Assembly (NCBI GenBank): GCA_963770535.1
Contig: CAVYPZ010000003.1
Coordinates: 3,472,001 to 3,536,000 of the forward strand
Direction of reading: 5' to 3'
DNA length: 64,000 bases
From: RYN-230 sp963770535
GTDB taxonomy: Bacteria > Actinomycetota > Actinomycetes > Streptosporangiales > Streptosporangiaceae
The first letter of the stretch is position 1, and the number at the start of each line of letters is the position of its first letter. Positions 32,951 to 43,902 of this stretch are shown here, piece after piece. Position numbers and translations under genes: made by a program. The notes under the pieces were generated by a model. The model was not told the origin of the DNA. It worked only from the letters and a program-made list of their open reading frames with translations, and did not search any database.

Positions 32951-33766
32951 ATGGATCCATCAGCCGAGGACGGCGGCGGCCCCCCGACGACCCTGGCGCA
33001 TGACCCGTCCGCGCATCACGTGGCCGTCCCCCAGCAGCGTGGCCCGGCCACCGCCGCTCCCGGCCCGGCCCCCGCCGCTCCCGGCCCGGCCCCCGCCGTT
33101 CCCACCCCACCCACCAGCGCCGTCCCGGCGCCAGCCACCACCGCCGCTCCCGGCACCTCCCCAGCCGGCCCCGCGCCCAGGGCCCGGCGGCGCACCGACG
33201 GCGTCGCGGTGGCCGCCCTGGTCTCGGGCCTGGTCCCCGCCATCCCGGTCACCCTGGTGCTCGGGCCGCTGGCCCTGATCCGCATCGGGCGGTCCGGGGC
33301 CCGCGGCCGCACCCTGGCCATCACCGGCCTGGTGCTGGCCGGCCTGTGGACCGTGGCCGCCGCGATCGTGGCCGCGGCCATCATCACCCGACCGCCGCCA
33401 CCCAGGCCGGTCCCGCTGCCGCACGTGTTCAGCCTGCGGGCCGGCCAGTGCCTGGACTCGGGCGCCACCGGGGTCAACGGCGTGCACGTGCTCAGCTGCG
33501 CGCGGCCCCACGACGCCGAGGTGTTCGCGACGTTCCGGGTGGCCGGTCACCGGTATCCGGGGGCGGCGGCCCTGCAGCAAATCGCCCGTGAGGGCTGCGG
33601 GAGCCGGCTCTCCGGGTACCTGAATCCCGAACTGCCCGCAACCTCGCTGGCGCAGTCCTTCGTCTACCCGGGTGCCGGGGCCTGGTCAGCGGGGGAACGC
33701 ACCGTGGTCTGCACCGTCCGCGGCACCTCCGGTCCCCTCGTCGGCTCGGTGCGGGACGCGCCATAA
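32951..33766 (+). CDS. DUF4190 plus Septum_form membrane protein
   Basis: A 271-residue membrane protein. Residues 1-80 are low-complexity Pro/Ala. Residues about 82-150 form a DUF4190 region with two membrane helices (VAVAALVSGLVPAIPVTLVL and LAITGLVLAGLWTVAAAIVA). The rest is extracytoplasmic and matches the Septum_form domain: AGQCLDSGA, CARPHDAEVFATF, YPGAAALQQIAREGC and a final VCTVRG, with paired cysteines. Related actinobacterial proteins have been linked to septum formation by name only. ATG 32951 has GGAGAG. Confidence 0.8.
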   Translation: MDPSAEDGGGPPTTLAHDPSAHHVAVPQQRGPATAAPGPAPAAPGPAPAVPTPPTSAVPAPATTAAPGTSPAGPAPRARRRTDGVAVAALVSGLVPAIPVTLVLGPLALIRIGRSGARGRTLAITGLVLAGLWTVAAAIVAAAIITRPPPPRPVPLPHVFSLRAGQCLDSGATGVNGVHVLSCARPHDAEVFATFRVAGHRYPGAAALQQIAREGCGSRLSGYLNPELPATSLAQSFVYPGAGAWSAGERTVVCTVRGTSGPLVGSVRDAP

Positions 33767-33790
33767 GGTCCCCGGCGCGGATGCACTGAC

Positions 33791-33818
33791 GCCTGCCTGC
33801 CCGGCAGGACAGGCAGGC
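33791..33818 (+). terminator. Hairpin terminator after the Septum_form gene
   Basis: GCCTGCCTG (33791-33799) and CAGGCAGGC (33810-33818) form a perfect 9-bp stem with a 10-nt loop, 24 bp after the stop codon. Confidence 0.6.
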
Positions 33819-33869
33819 ACGGCCAGGCCGCACGGCCAGGCCGCACGGCCAGGCCGCACGGCCAGGCCG
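33818..33869. repeat. 13-bp tandem repeat upstream of lhr
   Basis: Four copies of CACGGCCAGGCCG at 33818, 33831, 33844 and 33857, running from the terminator hairpin towards the lhr start. No coding role. Confidence 0.85.
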
Positions 33870-33918
33870 GCAGCGGGCGGGAATCCTGGCCCGGACCAGG
33901 ACGTTCATTCCTGTCGGT

Positions 33919-36900
33919 ATGAGCGTGCACCATGGATCTATGCCCCGTCACGTGACGCCAGCAGAGGCCGGGCCAGCGGCAGCCGAGCGGGATCCCCTCG
34001 AGGGTTTCAGCGCGGTCACCCGGGACTGGTTCTCGGCGGCGTTCGCCACGCCTACGCAGGCGCAGGCCCAGGCCTGGGCTGCGATCAGCAAGGGCGAGAA
34101 CACCCTGGTCATCGCGCCCACCGGGTCGGGCAAGACGCTGTCCGCGTTCCTGTGGGCGCTGGACCGCCTGGCCGCGGCGCCCGCCCCTGAGGACCCCAAG
34201 CAACGCTGCCGGGTGCTGTACATCTCCCCGCTGAAGGCGCTCGCGGTGGACATCGAGCGGAACCTGCGGGCCCCGCTGACCGGGATCCGGCATACCGCGC
34301 AGGCCATGGGCGCGGCCGAGCCCGACATCCGGGTCGCGGTGCGAACCGGCGACACCGCCGCCGAGGAGCGGCGCCGGCTGGCCGCCAGCCCGCCGGACAT
34401 CCTGATCACCACGCCCGAGTCGCTGTTCCTCCTGCTGACCTCGAAGGCGCGGGACGTGCTGCGCGGGGTGGACACCGTGATCGTGGACGAGGTGCACGCG
34501 CTGGCCGGCAACAAGCGCGGCGCGCACCTGGCCCTGTCCCTGGAACGGCTGGACGCGCTGACCTCCGGCCGGCGCCCGGCCCAGCGGATCGGCCTGTCGG
34601 CCACGGTCCGCCCGGCGCAGGACGTGGCCTCGTTCCTGGGCGGCGCCCGCCCGGTGACGATCGCCGCCCCGCCCAGCACCAAGCAGCTTGACGTGAGCAT
34701 CGTGGTGCCGGTCGAGGACATGACCGACCTGGACCAGCCTGCGGGCGCCGAGGCAGGCGGCCCGGACGGCCAGGCCGCCCGCCGGTCGATCTGGCCGCAC
34801 GTCGAGGAGCAGGTCCTGGACCTGATCGAGCAGCACCGCTCCACGATCGTGTTCGCCAACTCGCGCCGGCTGGCCGAGCGCCTCTGCGCCCGGCTGAACG
34901 AGCTGGCCGCCGAGCGCGCCGAGCTCCGCGCAGGCACCCCGGCCAGCGGCCCCGCACGGCCAGCGGCCCCGCCCCGGCCAGCGGCCCCGCCCCGGCCAGC
35001 CCGCCCGCCCAGATCATGGCCCAGGCGGGATCCACCGGCGGCGCGCCCGCCGAGGTCGCCCGGGCCCATCACGGCTCGGTGTCCCGGCAGGAGCGCGCGC
35101 AGATCGAGGAGGCGCTCAAGGCGGGCCGGCTCCCGGCCGTGGTCGCCACGTCCAGCCTGGAACTCGGCATCGACATGGGCGCGGTGGACCTCGTCATCCA
35201 GGTCGAGTCGCCGCCCTCGGTGGCCAGCGGCCTGCAGCGCACCGGCCGGGCCGGGCACAACGTCGGGGACGTGAGCCGCGGCGTCATCTTCCCCAAGTAC
35301 CAGGGTGACCTGGTGCAGGCCGCGGTGGTGGCCCGGCGGATGCGCGGCGGCCAGATCGAGCAGCTCGCCATCCCCCGCAACCCGCTGGACGTGCTCGCCC
35401 AGCAGATCGTCGCGATGACCGCGCTCGATGACTGGCCCGTGGACGACCTGCACCAGGTGGTGCGCCGGGCCGCGCCGTTCGCCAGCCTGACCCGCCCGGT
35501 GCTGGAGGCCGTGCTGGACATGCTGGCCGGCCGGTACCCCAGCGAGGAGTTCGCGGAGCTGCGGCCCCGGCTGGTCTGGGACCGCACCACGGGCCTGCTG
35601 CACGGCCGCCCCGGCGGCCAGCGGCTGGCGGTGACCAGCGGCGGCACCATCCCCGACCGCGGCCTGTTCGGCGTGTTCCTGGCCGCGTCGCAGCGCGGCG
35701 ACGGCCGGAACTCCCACCGGGTCGGCGAGCTCGATGAGGAGATGGTCTACGAGTCACGGGTCGGCGACGTGTTCGTGCTCGGCGCGAGCTCGTGGCGGAT
35801 CGAGGAGATCACCGCCGACCAGGTGCTCGTCTCCCCCGCCCCCGGCCAGCCGGGCAAGCTGCCGTTCTGGCACGGTGACGCGCCGGGCCGGCCCGCCGAG
35901 CTGGGCCGGGCCCTGGGTGCGTACTGCCGGGAGCTGTCGCAGGCCGGCGAGCAGGACGCGACCGCGCGGCTGCGCGCCGACGGCCTGGACGAGCTGGCCG
36001 CCGCCAACCTGGTCCGCTACCTGAGCGCGCAGCGGGAGGCCACCGGGTACGTGCCGGACGACCGGACCCTGGTCATGGAGCGGTTCCGGGACGAGCTGGG
36101 CGACTGGCGGCTGGTCCTGCACAGCCCGTTCGGCGCGCAGGTGCACGCCCCGTGGGCGCTGGCCATCGCGGCCCGCCTGCGCGAGCGCTACCCGGGCATG
36201 GACGTGCAGGCCATGCACACCGACGACGGGATCGTCATCCGCGTCCCGGACACCGAGGAGCCGCCGCCGTCCGGGATCGCGGAGCTGCAGCCCGAGGAGA
36301 TCGAGCAGCTCGTCACCGACGAGCTGGGCAGCTCGGCGCTGTTCGCGTCCCGGTTCCGTGAGTGCGCGGCCCGGGCCCTGCTGCTGCCCCGGCGCCAGCC
36401 GGGCCGGCGCAGCCCCTTGTGGCAGCAGCGGCAGCGGTCCGCGCAGCTGCTGTCGGTGGCCCGCAAGTACGGCACGTTCCCGATCGTGCTGGAGACCGTC
36501 CGCGAGTGCCTGCAGGACGTGTTCGACGTCCCGGGGCTGATCAGCCTGATGAAGGAACTGGCCAGCCGGAAGATCCGCCTGGTCGAGGTGGAGACCCCGG
36601 CGCCGTCCCCGTTCGGGCGGTCGCTGCTGTTCCGGTACGTGGGCGCGTTCATGTACGAGGGTGACGCGCCGGTCGCCGAGCGCCGCGCCCAGGCGCTGGC
36701 CCTGGACTCCTCGCTGCTGGCCGAGCTGCTCGGCCAGGCTGACCTGCGCGAGCTGCTCGACCCGCTGGTGGTGGAGCAGACCGAGCGGGAGCTGCAGCGG
36801 CTCACCCCGGAGCGGGCCTGCCGGGACGCCGAGGGCGTGGCGGACCTGCTGCGCGCCATCGGCCCGGTGTCCGCGGCCGAGGTGGCCGGGCGCAGCCAGG

Positions 36901-38799
36901 ACGCCGCCGCGGCCGCGGGCTGGCTGGCCGGCCTGGCCCGGCAGCGGCGCGCGCTGGAGTTCCGGATGGCCGGCGAGACCCGGTGGGCGGCGATCGAGGA
37001 CGCCGGGCGGCTGCGCGACGCGCTGGGCGTGCCGCTGCCCCCGGGCGTGCCCGCCGCGTTCACCGAGCCGGTTCCCGACCCGCTCGGCGACCTGGTGGCC
37101 CGCTACGCGCGGGGGCACGGGCCGTTCGTGACCGCCGACCTCGCGGAGCGCTGCGGGCTGGGCGTGGCGGTGGTCACCGCCGCGCTGCGGCGGCTGGCCG
37201 CCGAGGGCCGGATCGCCGAGGGCGAGTTCCTGCCCGGCCGGCGCGGCACGCAGTGGTGCGACACGGGGGTGCTGCGCACGCTGCGCCGCCGCTGCCTGGC
37301 CAAGCTGCGCAAGGAAGCCGAGCCGGTGCCGCCGTCGGCGCTGGCCCGGTTCCTGCCGTCGTGGCAGAACGTGGCCCAGGTCCCTGCGGGCCGGGCCGCC
37401 GCGGGCGAGGGCCGGGGGCGCACGCGGGGGCCGAGGGCCAGCGCGGACACCGTGTACGAGACCGTGGACCAGCTGGCCGGGGCGGCCATGCCCGCGTCGG
37501 CGCTGGAGACCCTGATCCTGCCCGCCCGGGTGCCGGGCTACCAGCCCGCGATGCTGGACGAGCTGACCGCGGCCGGGGAGGTGGTCTGGTCCGGGGCGGG
37601 CGGCCTGCCCGGCGGGGACGGCTGGGTCGCGCTGGCCCCCGCGGACACCGCGCCGCTGCTGCTGCCCGGGCCCGGTGAGATCACCCTGACCCCGCTGCAC
37701 GAGGCGGTCCTCGCCGCGCTGGACGGCGGCGGCGGGATGTTCTTCCGGATGCTCGCCGACCGGGCGGGCGCGCTGCTGCCCGACGGCGAACGGCGGGAGG
37801 CGGCCGACGCGGCGGTGGCCGCGGCCATCTGGGACCTGGTCTGGGCGGGCCGCGTCACCAACGACACGCTGGCCGCGCTCCGCACGGTGCTGGGCACCGG
37901 GCGGCCCGTGGCCTCCTCCCCGGCAGGCGCCCAGCCGCCCGCCGCACGCCGCCGCGGGGTGGCACGGCCGGGCTCGCGCGGCCGTGGCCTGGGCCGCCCG
38001 TCCATGCCGTCCCGGACCGGGCCGCCCACGGTCACCGGGCGCTGGTCCCTGGTGCCGCCGGCCGACCCGGACCCCACCCGGCGGCTGCACGCGCTGGCCC
38101 GGACGCTGCTGGACCGGCACGGGATCCTGATCCGCGGCGCGGCCGCCACCGAGCGGGTGCCCGGCGGCTTCGCCGCGATCTACCCGGTGCTGCGGGCCAT
38201 GGAGGACGCGGGCCAGTGCCGCCGCGGCTACTTCGTCGAGGGCCTGGGCGCGGCGCAGTTCGCGCTGCCCGGCGCGGTGGACCGGATGCGCGCGCTGGCC
38301 GCGGAGGCCGGCGCCGGGGAAACCCCCGGTGATCCGTGGGCGCGCGCCGGCGCCCCGGCTGCGGGACCGCCCGTCCCCGCTTTTCTCCGCAACGAAAACC
38401 GTCCCGGGCCAGCCCCCAGCGTGACGGTGCTCGCCGCGGGCGATCCCGCCAGCCCGTTCGGGGCGGCCCTGCCCTGGCCGGAGCGGCCCGGCGAGGCCCC
38501 GGGCGGCCACCGGCCGGGCCGCAAGGCCGGTGCCCTGGTCGTCCTGGCCGCGGGTGAGCTGGTGCTCTACGTCGAGCGGGGCGGCAAGACCCTGCTGTCC
38601 TGGACGCAGCGACCCGGCGGTGCTCGGGCCGGCTGCGGCGGCCCTGGCCGGCGCGGCCCGCGGCGGGGCGCTGGGCCGGCTGACGATCGAGCGGGCCGAC
38701 GGCGCGGCCGTGCAGGACTCGCCGCTGGCCCGGGCGCTGGAGGAGGCGGGTTTCCGGCCCACCCCGCGCGGGCTGAGGCTGCGCGCTCAAGTGGCGTGA
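33919..38799 (+). CDS. lhr: Lhr-type ATP-dependent helicase, two apparent frameshifts
   Basis: A large superfamily 2 helicase, about 1600 residues, linked to DNA repair. The first part reads from ATG 33919 and carries APTGSGKT, VDEVHAL and GLSATV. The second part, from about 35016 in another frame, carries HHGSVSRQERAQIEEALKAG, SSLELGIDMGAVDLV, QRTGRAGH, the Lhr winged-helix region and the C-terminal domain. The end returns to the first frame near 38610 and finishes ALEEAGFRPTPRGLRLRA. The first shift lies in an 18-bp repeat (about 34940-35010), the second in a GC run. The two shifts cancel, so the ancestral gene is intact apart from small indels, possibly sequence errors. Confidence 0.85.
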
Positions 38800-38875
38800 T
38801 CCCGCGGCCCCGGTGGCGTGCCGGTGCGGCCCAGTGGCGTGATCCCGCGGCCGGCGATGGCGTGACCCGCAGGCC
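38790..38875. repeat. About 21-bp tandem repeat straddling the lhr stop codon
   Basis: AGTGGCGTGATCCCGCGGCC occurs exactly at 38790-38809 and 38833-38852. A degenerate copy lies between them and another follows at 38856-38875. The first copy contains the last codons and stop (Val-Ala-TGA) of lhr. The rest of the gap to 39059 has no recognisable feature apart from the ribosome-binding site of the next gene. Confidence 0.75.
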
Positions 38876-39059
38876 GCGCCTGCCTGCGGCCGCAGGGTGA
38901 AATCAGCCGCCAGAAACGCCATTCTGCCTGCGCCGGGGGCCGCAATAGGGCACCTTTTCCCAGGGGGAACCGGCAACGCGTGGTGGCGCCTGGCCTCCAG
39001 CCACACGTGGGCCCGCGGGCGGCTCCGGCCGCCCGCGCGTGCGAGGACAGGAGGGCGCC

Positions 39060-39981
39060 GTGGCCAACGCGCAGGGCATTGACCTCTCGAGCTACCAGCC
39101 TTCGTTCGACTGGGCCGCCGAAAAGGGGCGGATCTCGTTCGCGTTCATCAAGGCGACCGAAGGCAAGACGATCACCGATCCCGATTTCGCCGTTAACTGG
39201 CGGGAGGCCGGGAGCCCTCGGCATCGTCCGCGGCGCGTACCACTTCGGGCACCCGAAGAACGGGGCGGCCACCGAGGCCCGGGCGTTCCTGGCCGTGGTC
39301 CAGCCCCGCGGGCTGAAGGCCGGCGACCTGATCGCGCTGGACCTGGAGACGTCGGACGGCCTCAGCCCGGCGCGGGTGGCCGAGTACGCGCGGAACTGGT
39401 GCGCGGACGTGCACCGGGCCACCGGGCTCACGCCGGTCGTGTACACCTTCCTGGACTTCGCCGAGCAGGGCAACTGCGCTGGCCTGGGGCACTACCCGCT
39501 GTGGATCGCCGAGCCGTCGGCCCCGGCGGGCCGGCCGGTGGTACCCCAGCCGTGGTCGACGTGGGCGTTCCACCAGTACGGGACGGCACCGGCGGGCAGC
39601 AACACGGTTGACGTGAACGTGTTCAACGGGGACACCGCCGCCCTGAAAAAGTTCGCCAACCCAGCGCCCTCACCCAAGGAGGAGGCCGAAGTGCAGACCG
39701 GGTCCCTGAACAACGGCGCCAGCGCCGTCACCGCGATCGCGATCCCGTCCGGCGGCGCCGCGGAGATCGGTTTCGCCTGCGACAACGGGATACAGAGGCT
39801 GCCGTCCGCCCAGCTGCGCGTGGCGGTCTATGACGGCCACTGGACCGTGCACAAGCCGGTGGTGGTGGACAGCAGCACCGGCCAGACGGTGATCAAGTTC
39901 GCCGATGCGTCGAAGACCTCGGTGGTGTCGGTCGAGCGGCTCGACGACGGCACCGTGAGCGTCGGCTACCAGGTCTCCTAA
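39060..39981 (+). CDS. Glycoside hydrolase family 25 (lysozyme-like) protein, apparent frameshift
   Basis: Probably cleaves peptidoglycan. The first part, from GTG 39060 (GGAGG 6 nt upstream), reads ANAQGIDLSSYQPSFDWAA and FAFIKATEGKTITDPDF, with the family's first catalytic Asp region. It continues in the next frame from ALGIVRGAYHFGHPKNG, with DLETSD (catalytic Asp and Glu), VVYTFLDF, PLWIAEP and WSTWAFHQYG. One extra G in the run at 39210-39212 explains the shift. After the GH25 domain there is a C-terminal beta-rich domain of about 95 residues. No signal peptide is seen, unusual for a cell-wall hydrolase. LacI-type gene follows after 9 bp. Confidence 0.75.
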
Positions 39982-39990
39982 GCTGCCAGC

Positions 39991-41038
39991 GTGAACGGCG
40001 CCCCGCCCACGATCTACGACGTCGCGGCGGCCGCGGGCGTGTCCATCGCGTCGGTGTCCCGGGTCCTCAACGGGACCGGCAGGCCCCGCCCGGAGACCCG
40101 GGACCGGGTGCTGCGGGCGGTGGCGGAGCTCGGCTTCGTGCCGGACGGCGCGGCCCGGGCGCTGAGCGTCAAGCTGAAGGAGACGGTCGGGGTCGTCTAC
40201 CGGCGCGTGCCCAAGGCCGCGTCCGGTGCCGTGTTCGCCGAGGAGGACGAGAACCTCCAGTTCGCCGACATCATCAACCGGGGCATCGAGGTCGCGGCGC
40301 AGCGCAGCGGCTTCAGCCTGCTGATCAGCTCGGTGGCGGCCGAGGACGCCGATGCGGGCCGCCGGATGCTGGCCCTGGCCCGCAAGTGCGACGGGCTGAT
40401 CGTGCACGACCTGGTCCTGGACGCCGCCCAGCTGGACCGGCTGGGCCGCCACATCCCGGTGGTCAACCTGGCCGGGATCACCACGCCGCACACGGCCAGC
40501 GTGCGTGGTGACAGCGAGACGGGCATGCGTGACCTGATCCGGCACCTGATCCGCGACCACGGGTACGCCACGCTGGGATACCTGGCCGGGGTCGCGGACA
40601 GCCCGGACAACGTGACCCGCCGGGCCGTGGTGGAGGCTGAGGCCCGCGCCGGAGGGGCGTGCGCTCGCGGACGGCCCGCAGTGGCAGGGCAGCTATTACG
40701 CCGACGGCGGGGCCCACGTGATCGACGGGCTGCTCGGCGCCGGCCGGCCGCTGCCGCGCGCCATCGTCTGCGCCAACGACCTCGCCGCGCTCGGGGCCCT
40801 GCACACGCTGGCCCGGCGGGGCGTGAACGTGCCCGGCGACGTGGCCGTCACCGGCTTCGACGACATCCCGGTCGCGCGGCGGCTGCATCCGGGGCTGACC
40901 ACGGTCCGCCAGCCCATCCAGGAACTCGGGGCCACCGCGTTCGAGCTGCTGCAGTCCCTGGTCGGCAACGGCCAGCCGGAGCCGCGCGACGTGGTCCTGC
41001 CGACCCGGCTGATCCGCCGGGAGAGCTGCGGCTGCTAG
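39991..41038 (+). CDS. LacI family transcriptional regulator, apparent frameshift
   Basis: A LacI/GalR repressor. The N-terminal helix-turn-helix is clear: PTIYDVAAAAGVSIASVSRVLNG, followed by the hinge segment ALSVKLKETVGVV. The sugar-binding domain runs to about 40650. It then continues in the next frame (LADGPQWQGSYYADGGAHVIDG, CANDLAALGAL, VAVTGFDDIPVARRLHPGLTTVRQP) to the end. One extra G in the GGGG at 40654-40657 accounts for the shift. The gene overlaps the convergent P450 by 4 bp. Targets are unknown; the GH25 gene just upstream is one candidate. Confidence 0.8.
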
Positions 41039-42333
41039 CCGTGGCCCCTGCCGGCGACCGGAGCGTCCCAGAGCACGGGCAGCGACGCGGGCTTGCGGAA
41101 CACCAGGCCCCGGGGTGCGGCCGGGCGCTCCGCGTCGAGCCGCAGGCCAGGCAGGCCACGCAGGGCGGCGGCCAGCGCGGCGCGGGCTTCCAGCCGGGCC
41201 AGGTGCACCCCCAGGCAGAAGTGCGGGCCGCGGGCGAAGGCCAGGTTCTGCCCGGCGTTGCCGCGGCGCACGTCGAAGCGGTCCGGGTCGGTGAACGCGG
41301 CCGGATCCCGGCCCGCGCCAGCCACCGACACGCTGACCAGGTCGCCGCGGCTGACCGCGGCGCCGCCGAGGACGGCGTCGCGGGCGGCGTAGCGGTCCAC
41401 GACCGCGGCCGCGGGTTCGAGGCGCAGCGACTCCTCGATGGCCTGCGGCAGCAGCCCCGGGTCCGCGATGACCAGGCCGAGCTGGCCGGGGTGGCTGAGC
41501 AGGTGCCACGCGGCGTTGGCGATCATTCCCTCGGTGGTCTCGATGCCGCCGAACATGAGTACCGCCGCGTTGGAGACGATCTCGCCCGGGCCGAGGCCGG
41601 CGGCGTCCGCCCCGGCCCCGGGCCGGCCGCGGCGGGCCCGGGGCACGGGCCGGGCCGCGTCCGCGAGCAGCGACGCCCCGGCCCCGTTCCCGGCGGCCGC
41701 CTGCAGACTGCCGCTGAGCTGCCCGAACGCCGCCAGTCCCGCCGCCACCGCGGGCGCTGGCGGCAGCGCCGGCCCCGGGCCGGCGGCGGCGAGGTGCGAG
41801 ACCGCCCCGACGATCGCGTCGTACCAGGACAAGATGGTGGCCGGGGGCAGCTGGCCGAGGCCGAGTACCCGGGCGACCACGGCCACGGCCAGCGGTGCGG
41901 CCAGGCCCCGGCTCAGGTCCCCCCGCCCGGCCGGCCGCATCGCGCTGACCAGGCGGTCCGCCTCGCCGGTGACGAACGCTTCGAGCTGGTCATGCACGGC
42001 GGCGTGGCTGAACGGGGCGGTGAACGGGCGGCGGTGCCGGTCGTGCTGCGCGCCGTCCAGCGACAGCATGCTCGGCCCGACGATCCGGGCCGTCGAGAAG
42101 CGCGGGTCGTCCACGGTGAACGCCGCGCTGTCCCGCATGACCTGCAGGGCCAGGTCGCGCCGGGTGACCAGCCACCCGTCCAGCACCGGCACCCAGGAGA
42201 CCGGCTCGGCGTCCCGGAGCCTGGCCAGCACGGGATGCGGGTCATCCTCGAGTTCCGCCAGGGTGACGGCCGCGCCGAGCGGAAACCGCCGGCCCCGCGC
42301 GGCCGCCGGGGAGGTCGTGCCGCGGCCGGTCAT
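41035..42333 (-). CDS. Cytochrome P450
   Basis: A 432-residue heme-thiolate monooxygenase. It has the I-helix oxygen-binding segment LMFGGIETTEG, the ExxR motif in EESLR and the heme-binding loop FARGPHFCLGVHLAR with Cys373 as axial ligand. It is soluble, as bacterial P450s usually are. No ferredoxin or ferredoxin reductase lies next to it, so redox partners must come from elsewhere. The substrate cannot be told from sequence. The stop overlaps that of the LacI gene (CTAG shared). Confidence 0.92.
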   Translation of the reverse strand: MTGRGTTSPAAARGRRFPLGAAVTLAELEDDPHPVLARLRDAEPVSWVPVLDGWLVTRRDLALQVMRDSAAFTVDDPRFSTARIVGPSMLSLDGAQHDRHRRPFTAPFSHAAVHDQLEAFVTGEADRLVSAMRPAGRGDLSRGLAAPLAVAVVARVLGLGQLPPATILSWYDAIVGAVSHLAAAGPGPALPPAPAVAAGLAAFGQLSGSLQAAAGNGAGASLLADAARPVPRARRGRPGAGADAAGLGPGEIVSNAAVLMFGGIETTEGMIANAAWHLLSHPGQLGLVIADPGLLPQAIEESLRLEPAAAVVDRYAARDAVLGGAAVSRGDLVSVSVAGAGRDPAAFTDPDRFDVRRGNAGQNLAFARGPHFCLGVHLARLEARAALAAALRGLPGLRLDAERPAAPRGLVFRKPASLPVLWDAPVAGRGHG

Positions 42334-42505
42334 ACCGGCGACGCTACCGCTCCCGCCAGGCTGGGCTGGCCGTGCCCGGCGCCCGGCCGCGGCGGGGACG
42401 CGGTCACCCCATCAGGAGGATGTCACCGGAGTGCGCGTGAGGTGGGATCGTTGGCGCAGGGAGCAAGCAGGGCGCCGTCACGTGCGGCCTGACGGAGGTA
42501 GAGGC

Positions 42506-43192
42506 ATGCGGCAGTCCCCGGCCCAGGCGCAGGCGGCCATCGCCGCTGCGCAGGCGGGAAACCCGGTCACCCACGGGACGGGCAGTCTCGAGGTGCGCTG
42601 GATATTCCCCGGCCAGCTGGACACCGCGGTGACCGGATGGTTCAGGCGGTTCCCCGCCTGGGTTGAATCGCGCGAGGACACCTACCTCCTGTGCCCGGAG
42701 GCGCACGGGCTCTCGGTGAAGATCCGCGGGGGCCAGGTCCTGGAGGTGAAGGCGTACCGCGGCAGCCCGGGGAGCCTTGATGTGGCGGGCCGGGCCCGCG
42801 GGCGCATGGAGTCCTGGCTGAAGTGGGCCGCGGCGCATGACCCGTCCGGCAGGCACAGCCATGATCCGGCCTGCTGGAGGCCGGTCGGCAAGACGCGGCG
42901 CATCGCCCGGTTCTCGCTGGCCTCAGGGCGGGCCGTACCGGGTGCGCCGGAAACCGGGCGCGGGCCGCGGTGCCACCTGGAACTCACCGAAATCCGCATG
43001 CAGGACCAGGACTGGTGGTCCCTGGCCTTCGAGGCAGCCGGCCCCGCCCACCTGCTCCGCAGCGCCCTCGAGGTCACCGCCGGGCTCGTGTTTGCCCAGG
43101 CCCTGCCCGGTGACACGCAACCCGGCCCGCAGGAGTCCAGGTCTTACGCGGAGTGGCTGGGCCAGCATCCGGGCACCGGGACTGAGGCGTGA
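42506..43192 (+). CDS. Hypothetical protein
   Basis: A 228-residue protein I do not recognise as a named family. ATG 42506 has a CGGAGG site. The sequence is soluble, with alternating beta-like segments: GSLEVRWIFPGQLD, WVESREDTYLLCPE, LSVKIRGGQVLEVKAYRGSPG, and later RRIARFSL and CHLELTEIRMQDQDWWSLAFE. The pattern of paired charged strands (SVKIRGG, EVKAY) recalls CYTH-type tunnel folds, but the ExExK signature is not clear. No neighbour gives functional context. Confidence 0.75.
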   Translation: MRQSPAQAQAAIAAAQAGNPVTHGTGSLEVRWIFPGQLDTAVTGWFRRFPAWVESREDTYLLCPEAHGLSVKIRGGQVLEVKAYRGSPGSLDVAGRARGRMESWLKWAAAHDPSGRHSHDPACWRPVGKTRRIARFSLASGRAVPGAPETGRGPRCHLELTEIRMQDQDWWSLAFEAAGPAHLLRSALEVTAGLVFAQALPGDTQPGPQESRSYAEWLGQHPGTGTEA

Positions 43193-43239
43193 GGACCGCT
43201 CCTGGCCCCCGTTCCGCAGCGGCGCTGGCCCCGGCCAGG

Positions 43240-43902
43240 TCACGTCTTCAGGATGTTGACCGCGCGGGCGATCACGAGCGCGCCCAGGCCCAGCGACACG
43301 CACGCCTCCACGATCATGAGCAGCTTGGCCCACGGCTTGATCGCGGACGTGTCGGTGGGGCTGAAGGCGGTGGCCGTCCAGAAGGCCAGCGACAGATAGT
43401 CGACGAACCGCGGCACCCAGGTCGCCGGCGCGTACTGGGTGTGCAGCATCTCCGGGAAGACGAACGCGGGGTTCCTGTCGGGGTGGTGCGCGCGGGCGGC
43501 GGCACCCCCCCGGTCCAGATCCCAGTACCACAGCGCGAACGCGATCACGTTGGTGGCCCAGACCACCCCCCCGGTGGCCAGCAGCCCGATGGGGTTGTTC
43601 GCGAAGATCTTGTTGTCGGTCAGGATGTCGTCGACCAGCCGGGCGGCGGAGAACAGGTTCGCCACCGTGATGAAGGCGATGATGATGCCGGTGACGGCCC
43701 GCAGCCAGCGCTTGCGCCGGTCGATGCGCCCCGGGTCCCCGATGACCAGCACGGCCAGCAAGACGAGCAGGACCACGGGGACAGCCCACCGGGGGTTCAC
43801 CCGGTACTGCGCAGGCAGCACCACATGCAGGCCGGCCGCGGCCAGGATGGCCAGGGCCACCGGCCACCAGTGCTCACCCCTGGTGGCCGCGGCCGGCTTC
43901 AC
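43240..43902 (-). CDS. Integral membrane protein, possible ion-channel-like C-terminus
   Basis: A 220-residue protein with about five predicted membrane helices, starting with WWPVALAILAAAGLHVVL. The C-terminal part is organised as helix, re-entrant-like segment, helix: FVDYLSLAFWTATAFSPTDT and then LLMIVEACVSLGLGALVIARAV. This layout resembles two-helix potassium-channel modules, but the selectivity-filter TxGYG is absent. The GTG at 43902 with GGGGAG upstream was chosen because the longer frame adds only Arg/Pro-rich residues. Function unknown. Confidence 0.65.
   Translation of the reverse strand: MKPAAATRGEHWWPVALAILAAAGLHVVLPAQYRVNPRWAVPVVLLVLLAVLVIGDPGRIDRRKRWLRAVTGIIIAFITVANLFSAARLVDDILTDNKIFANNPIGLLATGGVVWATNVIAFALWYWDLDRGGAAARAHHPDRNPAFVFPEMLHTQYAPATWVPRFVDYLSLAFWTATAFSPTDTSAIKPWAKLLMIVEACVSLGLGALVIARAVNILKT

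Noticed and set aside
35754..38762. Open frame of 1002 codons on the minus strand opposite lhr
   Set aside because: It is the antisense shadow of a GC-rich conserved gene; the translation is Arg/Gly/Pro-rich, has no recognisable domain and no ribosome-binding site, and the + strand encodes clear Lhr motifs.
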